A stretch of DNA of 64,000 nucleotides from Deroplatys truncata (GCA_030765065.1 CM060986.1:73649573-73713572); one strand, 5' to 3'. Positions 26,510-38,559 are shown, numbered from the stretch's first letter. Notes: generated from the letters alone by a model not told the origin. A program made the numbers and translations.

Positions 26510-27437
26510 AACATGCCTCATTTAAAAAATTGTGACACTTATGTTTGAAAGTCCCCATTTTATCAACCTGTCTTATATGATGTGGCAACTTGTTATACAA
26601 TTTTGTACCTTATAAGTAAAGGAATGTTCATACAGAGTAGAATTATGACTAATTGTTGATAGATTTGAGCTTCCTCGTATATTATGCTGATATGATGGTG
26701 TGTCATTGAATGTCTTAAAATTGTTTATACTGGCTTTAACATGTAGAACATTATATATATACACAAACATGGCAGAGTCATGATTTTAAGTTCTTTAAAT
26801 ATGCTCTGCAACTCGCATATGATGGTTGATTAAATATAATTCTTATGACTTTTTTGCATTCTAAAAACCTTTTCGGACATCTTTGAATTGTCCCAAAAAA
26901 TAATGCCATAATTCATGAGGGTATGAAAGTATGCAAAATACACAATTTTTACAGTGTTGACATTTGTTAACATTTTTAACGTTTTTATTGCATAACATTG
27001 TTTACTTAACTTTTTCATCAGTTCTTCTATGTGAACAGTCCTAATCAAGTTTTGATTTAGCCACACACCTAAAATGTTTGTATCTGTTACATATGTGATT
27101 TTCGTGCCATTTAAATAAAAATCTGGAAAAGTAATACTTTTATTAACTTTATGCTGAAAACTAATTGCTACTGTTTTATCTTGATTTAAAATTAGTCTGT
27201 TATGGTCAAGCCATGGCACAATTATTTCATTAATATTATTTAGATTCTGAATTATGTGACTTTTGTTGTTTCCAGTGATAAGTATATTTGTGTCATCTGT
27301 GAAGACTGTAAGTTTAACATTTTCATTATCTAGACTATGGGTTATATCATTTATATATACTAAAAATAAAAGGGGGCCCAAAACAGAACCTTGTGGAACC
27401 CCACATTTAACCATTTTCATTTCAGATCATTGATTGA
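26510..27437 (-). pseudogene. CR1/jockey-like RT, C-terminal part
   Basis: The - strand reads KCGVPQGSVLGPLLFLVYIN followed by VFTDDTNILITG (the catalytic box, with TDD in place of ADD), then ILNQDKTVAISF and ILGVWLNQNL. After about 196 codons a frame change leads to a C-terminal domain ending SFTYK...LYNKLPHHIRQVDK. The upstream RT half is missing. It is 5' truncated or was cut there before the 27452-29171 insert arrived. Confidence 0.75.
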
Positions 27438-27451
27438 TATGAGATATAGTA
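27438..27451. repeat. Left 14-bp target duplication of the 27.5-29.2 kb element
   Basis: TATGAGATATAGTA occurs here and again at 29172-29185. The element between them starts with a GATA-repeat tail on this side. Confidence 0.8.
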
Positions 27452-27540
27452 GATAGATAGATAATTTATTTGTACTTTTTCCTACATACTTCTTTTTACA
27501 ATGTTCCACTTATACTAACTTAACATATGTCCAAATTTCC

Positions 27541-28623
27541 TTACCAGCTATGCTGCTCTTTTTGCCTGGTACCCTGGCCTTCTGGCTCCTCTAAACATTC
27601 CTTACTACCTTTTATCCATATTTGCCTATCTTCTCCTTCCTCCATTTGCCTTTCTACCTTTCTTATCTCTCTTACTTTTCTACTCCATTTCTCTTTTACT
27701 TTCTTTAAGAACTCCCCCATATTCTTAATTTGCTTTTCTTCTTTTCTCGTTAGCATTTTAATTGCTACTATTTTCCTATCCATTTTTTCCCATTTTTCTT
27801 CCCATACTTCTTGTCTCCATTCTGCTAATTCTTTGCATTCTGACATATAATGCTCTGTGCTTTCGCTATTGTCACATAATTCACAAATTCCCTTTTTTTT
27901 TCCTCTTAACCCTCTCAAATACATTGCTCCTGTTCTCATCCATGCAAACGCTTCTTTTCTTGCTCTATTACAATAATCTACATACCCTTCTCTTCCCCAT
28001 TTCCTTTTTACTAATCTATAGAACCCTAGTGACTTTTTATTTTCTAAGCTTCCCCAAATCTCTTGTCTTTCTATATCCTCCACTCTGTTTCTTACTGCTA
28101 TCCAAAAACCATCGCTATTTCTTTCTCCTATTTTCCAAATATCTCCCATTCCTATCTTCTCCATAATTTTTTCTACCCCTGTCCACCAGCTATTTTTATT
28201 TTTCATACTCTTTTGTTGTTCCATGCATATCTTTAAAATTTCCTCTTTATCTTTTCTCAGGCACCTAAACCAAAATTTTAATATCCTTTCCAGTATCACT
28301 CCCTTTCTTCTTGTTCTTCCTAATTCCATTAATGCTACTTCCCCTGGTGCTGATCTTGTTAGCCCCAATAGCTCTTTACAGAACATTCCGTAGCTCTGGT
28401 CTATTTTCCTGCTTAATTCAGATCCTCCCCAAATTTCTACTGCATATAACATTCTTGTTTCCACCAATGTTTCATACATTCTTTCCAGCCACTTAGTTGG
28501 GATTTCCAATTTATATTTGCACATCCTTACTCCTGTCATTGCTGCCTTTCCTTTAGCCACAACCTTCCTGCTATGCGCCCCCCATTCACCATTACTGCTC
28601 AACCTCACCCCCAAATAATCCAT
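27541..28623 (-). pseudogene. RT thumb and C-terminal zinc region of the same element
   Basis: A 360-residue open frame begins MDYLGVRLSSNGEWGAHSRK (thumb motif) and ends after a Cys/His motif (CELCDNSESTEHYMSEC) followed by a highly charged tail. The motif is the usual C-terminal zinc knuckle of these ORF2 proteins. It is out of frame with the RT core by a single shift near 28.6 kb. Confidence 0.75.
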
Positions 28624-29137
28624 CTCCTTGACAACTTCTAATTTTAAACCCCCCCATCTGCCATTTCTCTTCTCTTTTTAGTTTATTTCCTCTTTTAAAT
28701 ACCATAACTTTTGATTTATTTATATTTACTTTTATTCCCCATTCTTCGCAGTATTCTTGTATTCCGTTGACTGCTTTCTGTAACCCAATTACCGTTATAG
28801 CCCCGACCATAAGATCATCCGCATATAGTAAACCTGGTATCTCCGTATTTGCTATTATGGGGCAGTGCAGATTTTTTCCTTTCACTCTTTCTAATATGTC
28901 ATCTATGAATATATTAAATAGTATAGGACTCAATTTGCACCCTTGTCTTAATCCTATTCTTTGCTCCGTCATTTCTGTAACTCCATTATTTTTACATCTT
29001 ATACAGAATCTTACATCTTTATAAATCTTTCTGATTTCATTTATAAAGTTTTTGCTTACCCCTTTCTTGCATAATTTATATGCTAATGCTTCCCTATTTA
29101 TTGTATCAAATGCTTTTTCAAAATCTGCAAAAAACAT
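28592..29137 (-). pseudogene. RT core of the 27.5-29.2 kb element
   Basis: Motifs in order: MFFADFEKAFDTINREALAY, IGLRQGCKLSPILFNIFIDD, LLYADDLMVGA (catalytic YADD intact) and INKSKVMVFKRG. The frame runs off at about 28600 into the next piece, so one small indel separates them. It starts at the truncation point of the element. Confidence 0.8.
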
Positions 29138-29185
29138 ATATATATCCTTCCTCTTTTCCTGCTCAAGTATTTATGAGATATAGTA

Positions 29186-30590
29186 ATGAACCCTAACATT
29201 GGGGGTAGGAGCTTTTACCATTTCTTCATCTTCTTTTAAATCTAGGTATAAATCTTATACAAACATTTTTGTCTTTCCGTTGTTAATAATGCCTTTTGTT
29301 TCAATTCTGTTAAATGAGCTAATAATTCCATAAGTTTATTTTCACTTTTCATAAAAGGTATCTCTCCAACCATCAATAATATCTGCAAGTATTGACGCTA
29401 TATATTTGCTTTAGTTAATAGCACCCACAAAAATTAAAATAAAATTATTTTATAATCCAGAAATTTCTTCCTTCTTGAAGCAATTATTCCATATTTTATG
29501 AGACTAAAGACGAGAATTGCATGCAAATGCATGTTTTTATAGGATCATTGGACATAGCTCAAAGTTAGTACTTATCCATTTCATTACTTTCTGATTCCAA
29601 ATATATGCACTTTTTCCATGCATATTTGCATATTTTGATCTTTTGGGGATAAAAACATGCTTTTATATATATGGCATTTTTAGCTTAATTGTGCATGTAA
29701 TATACACTATTTTCAGTGTAAATGCATGTTTTAATGATGTTGAGTAGATACATCAGACACCTCATTTTTCAATTTTATGATCCTTATTTTTGCTTCAGGA
29801 ATCAGGATTACAGAAAGAAAAGGGGGGATAAGAGAAATCGAAGGTTAAGATTCTCACAATAGGATGACTTTCTCAGAATTGACAGCCCTCTGCAGACCGT
29901 CTGTTATAAACAGATTTATTTATCCACAGTAATCACCGGCAAGCCTTTGATTTTCCAACAATGGAAATTTAGCCTTCTAAGGTACCGTGGCTATGTGACA
30001 AAGACATAGCTGTAGAGTGGTCTTGTGGAATTTGAACAAACCTTACTAGCAATTTTGATTTTTCTAAAACTGAAACCATTCGCTAAACTGTCTTCGCAGT
30101 GTGTGTGTGTGTGAGCCTCATAAATGATAAATGTGTGTGTTATTCTGTTTGCATGTGTTTATGTGCTTCTATTATGCCTCTAATTAAAAGTTCCAGTTCC
30201 CTTGCACAGTGGATAAAAGGAAAGAATTTTATTAGATCAGATGAGGATGCTGTATTCTATGATTGTTGTAGTTTTTGTAGGCACTTGTTCTTTGTAAAAC
30301 ATTACAAAATTTATTTTAAATAAATAAGAATGCCAGTTTTTTTTTTTAAAAAATCATATGCATATAGGGAAGCAAATTAATGAATTGGGAACAAAAATTA
30401 TAGTGCATATTTTAATGTATTTTTCACTTGATCATGCATGTATAGTAGTTTGATAGTGCACGAATGCATGCATAGTTTGGGGTTCTATAGTGAATAGAAT
30501 TCTTGTCTTTAATAACAAATTCTATTTTCTTAGCTTTAGTGCACCTTTTACATGAACATTTATCATTTTGAATCATTCTTCGTAATGTTT
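29186..30590. other. AT-rich stretch, no gene seen
   Basis: No coding or known repeat is recognised. A short GT run lies at 30099-30114. Repeated A/T tracts with ATGCAT-type words occur at 29520-29730. Confidence 0.4.
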
Positions 30591-30599
30591 GGATATTCC

Positions 30600-31080
30600 A
30601 TTTTATAAAATACTTAACTTCAATAGCAAATAATCACTCCTAACTGTACCATTTTTAAACTGGAACTGATGCATGATCATACAAAATTCCTTCCGAATGA
30701 AAAGGACTTCATGGCTATTCCCAGAAAATTCAAGGTAAAACATTTTATTCCTCATGTAAATACCTGTAATATATGGTGTTTTAATCAAAATCATCATCCA
30801 TTTTTTAGAAAATAAAAAATACGAAAAATGTTACATATTAAGGGTAGCTTGTGGTGGGGGGATTTTCTTAAAAATCTTTGTTGCATCTTTGGAAGATACT
30901 GAAACTAAATACCAAGTTGGGTATTTATTCAAGTTTACGTTTTTTTTAATTATGCTGTTCACACACACGCACGGGCATTTTTCTAAAAATGCTTTTATTA
31001 TTATTATTATTCAGGGGTCTCAAAACATGTATTTCCGTGAAATCTCTATACAGGTACGTGGTAGAGAAAGTAAATAATGC
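30600..31080 (-). repeat. R900 copy, inverted orientation
   Basis: Complementary blocks in order: 5' end near 31075 (CTCTACCACGTACCTG), the CA-rich centre at about 30960, AATACCAAGTTGGGTATTT at about 30910, GGATTTTCTTAAAAATC at about 30860, and CCTTCCGAATGAAAAGGACT at about 30690. The distal part is missing. Confidence 0.6.
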
Positions 31081-31339
31081 GGCGCTGGAAATTAACGTCC
31101 AGCTGTCCTAGCAACAAAGTTATTGTGTAAATACGTAGAATTTGTACAGCGTTTAAAGATCGAGGAAAGGCGAATTACAAGGTAAAAAAGATATGAGGAG
31201 AATGTGCTGCGCTCTCTACGATTAAACAAAAAGTGTACAGAATTTTCCAACAAGATAAGGTTAAGAGTGACGTGCACATGTACTCGTGAGTCGTTTATAT
31301 GAAAGTGTTGCAAATTCTGAGCTTTTTTTGCGTCTTATG

Positions 31340-31505
31340 TTGCGTAGAATGTGCGAAGCTCTCATAAGTACTTATTTCAGTTTTTTTATGTGTTGATTTT
31401 CCGAGCGGTTTACACGTTGGTGGCCCTGGCAAATCTTAGACATCTGTTGGAGGGGCGCGTAGTTAATCAGTGCATAGCCAAACTGTTGTTCGTGTCGGTC
31501 GCGAT
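31340..31505 (+). promoter_or_regulatory. Probable promoter / 5' UTR of the gene starting at 31506
   Basis: CpG density rises sharply here against AT-rich flanks. A TTTCAGTTT word near 31375 resembles the arthropod initiator (TCAGT). No TATA box at a fitting distance. The region is inferred from composition and from the start codon that follows. Confidence 0.35.
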
Positions 31506-31580
31506 ATGGCGTCTACAGCAACACAGTTTCCTCCTCCAACATATTCGTCCTCGTATTTCCTAAGGAATGTCATTAAAGAG
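31506..31580 (+). CDS. First coding exon of an unrecognised host gene
   Basis: ATG at 31506 (context GATATGG) opens MASTATQFPPPTYSSSYFLR and ends NVIKE at 31580, followed by a strong donor (GAG|GTAAGAA). The exon is 25 codons, phase 0. With the next exon it reads as a short, soluble, then slightly hydrophobic N-terminus. I do not recognise the family. A small mitochondrial or membrane protein is possible but only a guess. The product's end was not found in the window. Confidence 0.5.
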
Positions 31581-32031
31581 GTAAGAAATTTACCTCGTAA
31601 TTAGATCATAATGAGTTGTGTCATATATCATGTTTTAGCCATTGATATGAATAAAGATTTCTTACATTAAGGAAAATACATCACGAAGGAGAATGTCATA
31701 TGACGTTTGTTTATAGTCTCGTGGTGCAGGGCACACGTGCAAAATGTTTTAATGTGTTAGAGTGATTCAGATATAAACATGCCTTTCTTGGCACTATGCT
31801 GATGAGTTACGTAGTTGCTCCTGTCAGATTGGCGTTTTATAAGATCGCCTTCACAGGAAGATACTGTTTTTCAATGTCAGTTTTAACTGGAAAGGATATT
31901 ACGGGAACATACCAACATTTTCTTGTTATTTTCGTGACTTATGGAAATACTAGGTGAAGCATGATAGTCAATGCAAAACTGATGACATATTGGGGTTGTC
32001 ATGTCGTATATTCGTCTCACCGGTGTTGCAG

Positions 32032-32097
32032 GACAAAAGGGAGCAAGCCATGGCGGTATCGAAGGCGGGTCTACCGCTTCTGAATGTCATAGTCACG
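32032..32097 (+). CDS. Second coding exon of the same unrecognised gene
   Basis: The acceptor GTTGCAG ends at 32031 and the donor ACG|GTAAGAG starts at 32098. The exon is 22 codons, phase 0 at both ends, as required by exon 1. It reads DKREQAMAVSKAGLPLLNVI then VT. If the donor is not used, the frame runs on about 39 codons to a stop at 32212. The GC-rich coding character and matching phase support a real gene. Confidence 0.5.
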
Positions 32098-32489
32098 GTA
32101 AGAGATTGCATGAGTGAAAATGGGAGGTTTTCTTCTCTGGTTCCTTTAGTTGATAACAAGAATACAAAATTTTTTATGGCCTCTGCATTCTCTTATTGGA
32201 ATCTGATGCACTAACATGTGTTTATCTCTTCAGATCCTAATGCTATTTTTACTTATGTCAAACTGTCATCTTTCCACATGTTCATCCTACTTTCTTCTTT
32301 TTTAATTTTTTAAAATCGAAACTATGCGCTTATGGAATGCATCTTTTTATAGTGACATAATTAGAGCATTTTACAAATCATCTTTGGCTCGTTGCTTACT
32401 TGGGAATGTAGTGCTCGATAGTAGTTGTAAATTATCATAGTTACTTCTCAATTAAAAGTAATTTCTGCATTTAATGTTTTTGTGCAATA

Positions 32490-33110
32490 CTTCCTCTTTA
32501 GTGGGTAATGGAAGTACTGCAATCCCACCAAAAATTCGCTAATGAGATTTAACCGGAAATACGTGTTTTGAAATCCCTGAATTAAAACACTTTACAGAAA
32601 AAGGTCCTATGTGCGTTGTCTGACTGCCCTGTCTGTGAATAGCGTAACTAGAAATCGAATAGTCGTATAAATACCCAACTTGTACTTTTCAGCATCTTCA
32701 AAGGATGCGACACGATTTTCAAGGAAATTCCCTCACCCCAAAGTACTCTGATGTGGAAAATGCTTCGTTGTCTCTTATTTTCTCAAAAATGGCTCTAACG
32801 ATTTTGACTAAAGTATCTATCATTTGTACAAGATATTTACATGCCTAATAAAATGTATACGTTGAATGTTCTGCGAATAAGCTATGAATCCTCTTCATTC
32901 TTGTGTAGCTGGTAAGAGATAGCGTAAGCGTAAGAGATAGACAAAACCTTACTACATAAAAAACACTTAGATCTCGTTAAAGCACAGAGTTTATGTGAAA
33001 TACATTTTTTTTTTAACAGAGTTAAGCATTTCAGAGATGTTCTTTGTTACTCGTATTGGTTTGAATTTTCACAATTTTCACTGCTTTTCTCAAGAGAAAA
33101 TCACTAGGTA
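32490..33110 (+). repeat. R900 copy
   Basis: Blocks in family order: CCACCAAAAATTCG at 32528, GAAATACGTGTTTTGA at about 32559, ATACCCAACTTGTAC at about 32671, AAAATGGCTCTAACGATTTTG at about 32783, and TACTCGTATTGGTTTGAATTTTC at about 33050. The 3' end runs into the next copy. Confidence 0.6.
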
Positions 33111-33114
33111 TTCC

Positions 33115-33835
33115 ACTGTTTACCTATAGTAAGTAGGGGAAGTATTGCATTTCGTCCCAAAACTCGATTCCAGATTTCACCGAAAAAACAAGCTTTGTGA
33201 ACCCTGGATCCAAAAAAGGGATTTTTAGAAAAGGTTCGCGCACGCGCGCGTGCGTCTAACTGAGCAGCATAACTCAAAAACGTAAAGTCGGTTAAATACT
33301 AAAACTTGGTATTTAAGTTTTCAGTATCTTAGAAAAATCTGAACTCTTAAGATTTTAAGAAAAATCCAAATTACCCTTTATATGGAAGATTTTTCAAAAT
33401 TTTCTATTTTCTTCATAAATGGCTCTAACGATTTTGTTTAAAATACCACATATTAAGTATATTTACATGATAAATAAAATTCATATTCTATCTTGAATTT
33501 TCTGGGAATACCCTGTAAATTCTCTTAATTCGGAAAGAATTTTGTATAATCTTGTATAACTGGTAAACGTTAAGCGATAAATGAAAACATATCTACTACA
33601 CAAAAAAAAGTAGATCTCTTGTAAAAACCCACTTTATTTAAAATATTTTTGTTTTTATGGTATAAGTTATTTCCGAGATATGGCTGTTAATGACTAAAAT
33701 TTTTCAATATTTTGTCATTCTTTTAGTCCTACCGATTTTCAGTTGTTTCTGGCAATTCATGGAAAGAGTATGGAATTTTAAGGCAAGAACGCCCAGTTCT
33801 TAAACATCTGATTATCGCTTTTTCCTGTCTCTCCA
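33115..33835 (+). repeat. R900 copy, first part (interrupted)
   Basis: The copy starts at about 33120 with CTATAGTAAGTAGGGGAAGT and follows the family order through CTCTAACGATTTTG at about 33420. It includes a CG-rich alternating run (33238-33252) where other copies have GT repeats. It is interrupted by a GC-rich insert and resumes at about 34216. Confidence 0.6.
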
Positions 33836-34215
33836 TTTTGTTCCATTCACCATTTCATTCATCCTTCATATCGTCGGTCTCTTTCAGGATCGGAAGTGTC
33901 GTTGATGGTGTTTCGGTGCGGCGTGGCAGGGGAAAAGGGTTGCTCTGCGTGAACTCTATCCGTCCCTCGGCTTTCGGTGGCTGCCGGGGTATCCGAACCA
34001 CCTTGGTCATTGGACCCCCTCTGTGGGGGGATCCCCGGTCTGCCTGCCCGTTTGCCGGAGAAACTTAGGGATCCTGTCATTGCTGTACCGTCGCTCCTGG
34101 ATCGGCCGCCTGATGTCTCCTCTCGCCTCATTCTTCCTCCCGATATTGTACTATGCCTCTCGTGGGGTGTAGGTACAATATGCCCTTTGGATCGGTGCCG
34201 AGTCCCCTCTGTTAA
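33836..34215. other. GC-rich insert of unknown origin inside an R900 copy
   Basis: About 380 bp with GC content far above the flanks interrupts the repeat. A 167-residue - strand frame crosses it, rich in Arg, Ser and Gly, with no family resemblance and continuing into the repeat, so it is probably not a gene. No clear target duplication or tRNA-like head was found. A retroposed or SINE-tail fragment is possible. Confidence 0.4.
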
Positions 34216-34590
34216 GGAAGAGATAGGATGGTTAGAGAAAGTCGTGTGAATGTAGCACATCGGGTATGTTTTGGGGGAGGCTGAATCAGCCATTTCCGAG
34301 ATATTCGTAGTTATTGGTTTGAATTTTTTTCGATACTTTGTCATTTTTTTAATGGTCGCCACTCAGTTTCTGTCTGTGTCCTGGAAAGAGTATGGAATTT
34401 GAGCGCCAGAATATAAAGATTTGACTTGCTCTGTTTCCAGTATTCTCTTTGTACCTACAACGAAATGTTTAATGAACCGTTTCTGTAAGTGTTTCTCTTG
34501 ATTAACATGAAGTAAACAAAATAATCCGGTTTTGCAGAATAGCTTTTAGAAACGAGAATAGTCACATGAATGTAAGCATCGGATTTCAGT
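34216..34590 (+). repeat. R900 copy, second part
   Basis: The text resumes with GAGAAAGTCGTGTGAATGTAG, then CATTTCCGAGATATTCG and GGTTTGAATTTTTTTCG, and ends near TCACATGAATGTAAGCATC. The presence of an end-type block (34228-34260) before internal blocks suggests two overlapping copies. Confidence 0.45.
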
Positions 34591-35285
34591 CACATTGTGC
34601 ATGATCTTAGTCAAGCACGCAAAAGTAGAGCGAGTGCACCAAAGCTTTGGGCTCTGAGCTTGCTCAACGTAGCATTCTTTGAAAGGGACTCAGACGTTCA
34701 ACAATTTTGTTTCCGACAGTATATAATAATCTTTATTTTAATTTTACTAAACGAAGTCGATAGGGTAAGCTAATGGCATACATATGCCAAAAGCCCAAAC
34801 ACTGAATAGTAACATGAGCTACGTCAGAAATCACAGGATAACATTTGCAAATGCCATCTTCAGTAGACAATGGGTAACTCTGAAACTTAAATGTTGCGAC
34901 AAAGCGAGGAAAACGCTTGGAAGCCTTTGAAATGGACGAATGGGGAAGAATGGACCATTGGAGTTTTAGAAAGAATGGGTCTAAGAATAAAAATAGGCCA
35001 TGAAAAGAAAGAGAATATTGCAGATGTTTGATGATAAAATTTTCGTTGCTAAGATATTCACATAAGTATTGCTAAATGTGAAAAAGATTCGGAGCAGAAT
35101 CCAATAAACTTCATATGTGGACACAAAGAGGGAAGATTGGAGGAATCTGGGCTCTAAACATGACATTGATTTATTTACCTGAATCTCTAAAACGACTGTT
35201 GTCTTTCTACAGGGTAACTTTATCAATGCAAATAAAACAATAACAAAGCACTTCTCAAGAAGAAAATGAAACCAATTGCTATAGT
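34591..35285. other. Stretch without recognised features
   Basis: No coding or repeat is recognised. Open frames here are short and of random composition. Confidence 0.35.
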
Positions 35286-35850
35286 TAGTGCAACGAGGTT
35301 GCGTCGCGGTAATGTGTGCGACTCGCATTCGGGAGGTCCCGGGTTCGAACCCCGGCGACCGCCCACTCTGGTCCATGGGTTCCGCAGGTGAATGCTGGAA
35401 TGGTTCATCTTCTACCACGACTCTCCTGTACCCATCATCTTCCTTGTTATCTGTTTCTGGGTTGTAGGACAAGGCGACGGTGTTCGGCGGGTTGCGGCAA
35501 TACGGTGACTGCGCTCTGTGGGAGTTTCATCCTGACGTCGTCCAGGGACTGCTCGACTGGAACCCACCTCAGGGTCCTTTCGGGCGGAAGCTCCTTTGGG
35601 GGACCCCCGGAGGCTCGGGGTCCAATAGAGTGGGTTCGGGCGGCATTGTAGATGTTCAATCTGGAAACATTAGGGATTCCGCCTGTCCCTGTGCCCGTCG
35701 TCATCCGGATCTGTAGCCCCTCGTACCTCTCCGCTTATACCTCCCTTCACGATAGAAGCACAAGGGGTGGGCTGCCTTGCTTGCGGTGCTCTGTCCCTGT
35801 TTCGCGCGCCCTCTCCGCTTGTCTGTACCTGTACCTTTACCTTAGTGCAT
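35286..35850 (+). mobile_element. tRNA-headed SINE-like element (about 0.55 kb)
   Basis: TAGTGCA occurs at 35286-35292 and again at 35844-35850. Just inside, GTCGCGGTAATGTGTGCGAC resembles an A box with D arm, and GGTTCGAACCC at 35341 is a perfect B box. The GC-rich body ends in a short TACCTG-type repeat tail before the right duplication. A pol III head, unrelated body and LINE-like tail fit a SINE. It is long for the class, so an added 3' segment is possible. Confidence 0.6.
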
Positions 35851-36134
35851 TGGCTAGATGGAGTAAGCAAGATTTAAGTGATTAGTTTAGAAATAATCCT
35901 AATCATGTGTACTGAACCAGAAGCCATTGTATCAACACCATCATAATTAGATGTACTAAAACTTTAAGCATTAATTCAGCGTTTTAACTTATTCTGGCAC
36001 TAGAAATACCTTTTTACCTAAACTACTATATGGGTTTTAATGATTTTTGAAACGCGTTTTCATCACTATATACTTGAGGTAAGGAGCATTAATTATATAG
36101 ATTAATGTGGTGCTTATAAGCCATATATTATATG

Positions 36135-36365
36135 CAGGGTGAGCCAAATAACTACGACCGGCTACGCGGTGCTTTTCCTGTCCGTGTCCTCGGCACTCGT
36201 TGCTATCTGCCGCTATCATGGGAAGGCGCGGATGAAACCATACAACATTTTTTTAAACTACTTTTAAAGGCTTTGCTTTATGAAAGGAGATGCTGAAACT
36301 GGCCACCGTCGTCCATACATTTTTGGCACCTCTTTAGGAAACTATCCATCACTTAGCTCACCCTG
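36135..36365 (-). mobile_element. MITE related to the 58.6-kb transposon (231 bp)
   Basis: Ends are perfect inverted repeats (CAGGGTGAGC ... GCTCACCCTG), with AT-rich sequence outside. Its inside matches both ends of the element at 58599-59112: GGCGCGGATGAAACCATACA and the stretch around CTGGCCACCGTCGTCCATAC. Almost all transposase coding is deleted. It would be moved by a transposase supplied elsewhere. Confidence 0.65.
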
Positions 36366-38540
36366 TATTATTTAATCAAATTAATAAAATATACTTTTCA
36401 ATAAAGCACAATTTTGGGCATTATTATTGCTCAATACACTACATTAATGCTCCATTGCCGCAAACATAATATGCACTATTTTATTTAAATTTTTATATTC
36501 AGAAATGAATCTAAAATTTATAAATGTTGGTTTTATTTAAATTATTTTTTTACTTACGTCATTGAAATTTATAATATAGTTCATACTTAAGAGCAGAATA
36601 CGTGGATAAACGTTTATTAAATGTCTTTCAAAATGTAGAAGTTATGAAATTCAGCTGAATATCCCCTCAATGGCTGTGTTTAATTTCTCCACTACATCGG
36701 TAACTCAACCTTGTCTGTATGAGGCAGCTCACTGGAGTCTTTACGTACACATAACCAGAGGGTTTCCTAGCTTTCCTATACATTAACTACATTACCAGTG
36801 ACAATCTAATGCATCACATGTTTTGCTTCTCTTTGTTTTCGCAAAACATGGTAATAAATTAATTTTAAAATTACACCTTGAGACTGCCGTAAATTTCAGG
36901 AACCTGAATACAACCGTTGTAAAACATTAAGATTAGGAAATAGTATTCAAATATTTTGACTTTTAAAACATGTTTTAAAATCATGTGAATAGTTCAAGTT
37001 CGAGTGCAAATCTCCCCACTGTTATTTTGAATGAATAAACTCGAACTACCTTTATTAAAATATCACAAATTTTGCGAAGTACATAAATAAAACTTTGTTG
37101 TATCACCGTGACTAAAGGAAACCTTAAGCACGATATGTTATTTCATCTGTGAACGGTGGGAAGAAACAGATGCGAAAAAATATCGTTTACAAGCACCGAT
37201 ATTTCTAACCTCACATTCGTCCTCATTGTCTGTGATTGCGAAATTGAGGGGGATTACCTTTTGTTGTTTATAGCGCCGAAGATGAGAAGCTGAACTAGTT
37301 TTTAGCGAGGAAAACATTAAAATAAGCTTGGAGTCTTGGGTGAAAATCACAATTTAAGAAAATATAGTTCTAGTAGTAGATCATGAATATTTTTAAAATT
37401 AATCGATCGATTATTCAATTTATAGCCATATACTTGGATGTACACGACATTATAACAGACATTTTATGTAATAACAATAATAATAATAATAATAATAACC
37501 TATTGCATATTATATTTAAATATACTTTGCCAATATAAAACACTCATTTAAAATTGGTTTCACTCTCAGTTTAAATTTATAATAAAGTAACGTTGATGTA
37601 TCCAACGCTAACTTATTAAAAAAACACACTACCATCATCAGCAAATAATTTTTCAAATTCTTTTTCAGTACTAATCATGCGTGCATTTCCTGTATCTTTA
37701 TTGCGAAACTCTTAATTGTTATTATACTTATTCTAATTCTGTTAAGACAGTTAAGCATTTACAAATATAAGCGGATGAACATTTTACAAGTGTTGTAGTT
37801 TTTAGAATGAGGTTTACATGAATCTATACGCTTTAATTTTATTGTGGGTCATATAATTCTCCTCTGAGCAATAAATGTTTTACCTGCATTGATAAAGTTA
37901 CTATGTAGAAAGACAGCATTATAATTATGGTAGGTATAAGCAAGTAAAGATAAATTAATATTTTGACATTTGGCGTATCTCTCAACTGTAGGATGACTTT
38001 TTATTTTTAATAAAAGCATAAGAATGTTCACCCCAGGACAGCTAATTACCTGAAAATGCCAAGAATGTGCTACGATTTACTCATTCGAATTGGGTACATA
38101 GTTAAAATTTATTGTAATATTTTGCCTTTACACTTATTAACGCAGCAAAAAAACAATAACCTATCAAACGTTCAAATAAATCCTGCACAATTTTCCCATC
38201 ACAGAACTTTAAGTAAATAATAGCTTTAAATTTGTTTAAATCAATGTACCCATAATAATATTTGTCTACTGATTATCACCGTCACATGCACTATTATGAT
38301 CAGTGCAGCAGAAATCAAACAAAATTAATAGCGAAGATAAGAACCCGACCGCTAATAAAATAAACCACACACCACAATTACATGGTTAATTAACAATTAT
38401 GTTGCTGTAATTTTTACGTTTATCGGTAAGAATAATAATTGCTGTGTTTTCAATAACGCAAACACCAGCAACAAGAATATGTTGCAGATGGCGATACTTT
38501 TTTACCATCCAGAAATGGCATAAAAATCGGCCATGTTGTT
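36366..38540. other. AT-rich stretch, no gene seen; (TAA)n at 37471-37498
   Basis: Only a short TAA/AAT microsatellite is clear. Open frames are short, and no host-like exon with good splice sites was found. Confidence 0.4.
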
Positions 38541-38559
38541 TAACATACCCTTGTGACAT

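Larger units (their letters stand above)
27452..29171 (-). mobile_element. 5'-truncated non-LTR retrotransposon (about 1.72 kb)
   Basis: It is bounded by a perfect 14-bp target duplication (27438-27451, 29172-29185). The coding strand is -. The 3' end is a short GATA/TATC tandem tail and the 5' end stops inside the RT. Coding remains in two long open pieces separated by one frameshift, so it is fairly young. The clade is uncertain (CR1/L2/Kiri-like group). Confidence 0.8.

Noticed and set aside
27527-28496. + strand open frames rich in Phe/Leu/Ser at 27527-28496
   Set aside because: Mirror frames of the A-rich - strand RT coding.
33859-34362. 167-residue - strand ORF as a gene
   Set aside because: It spans the boundary between a GC-rich insert and R900 repeat sequence, so it is a chance frame.
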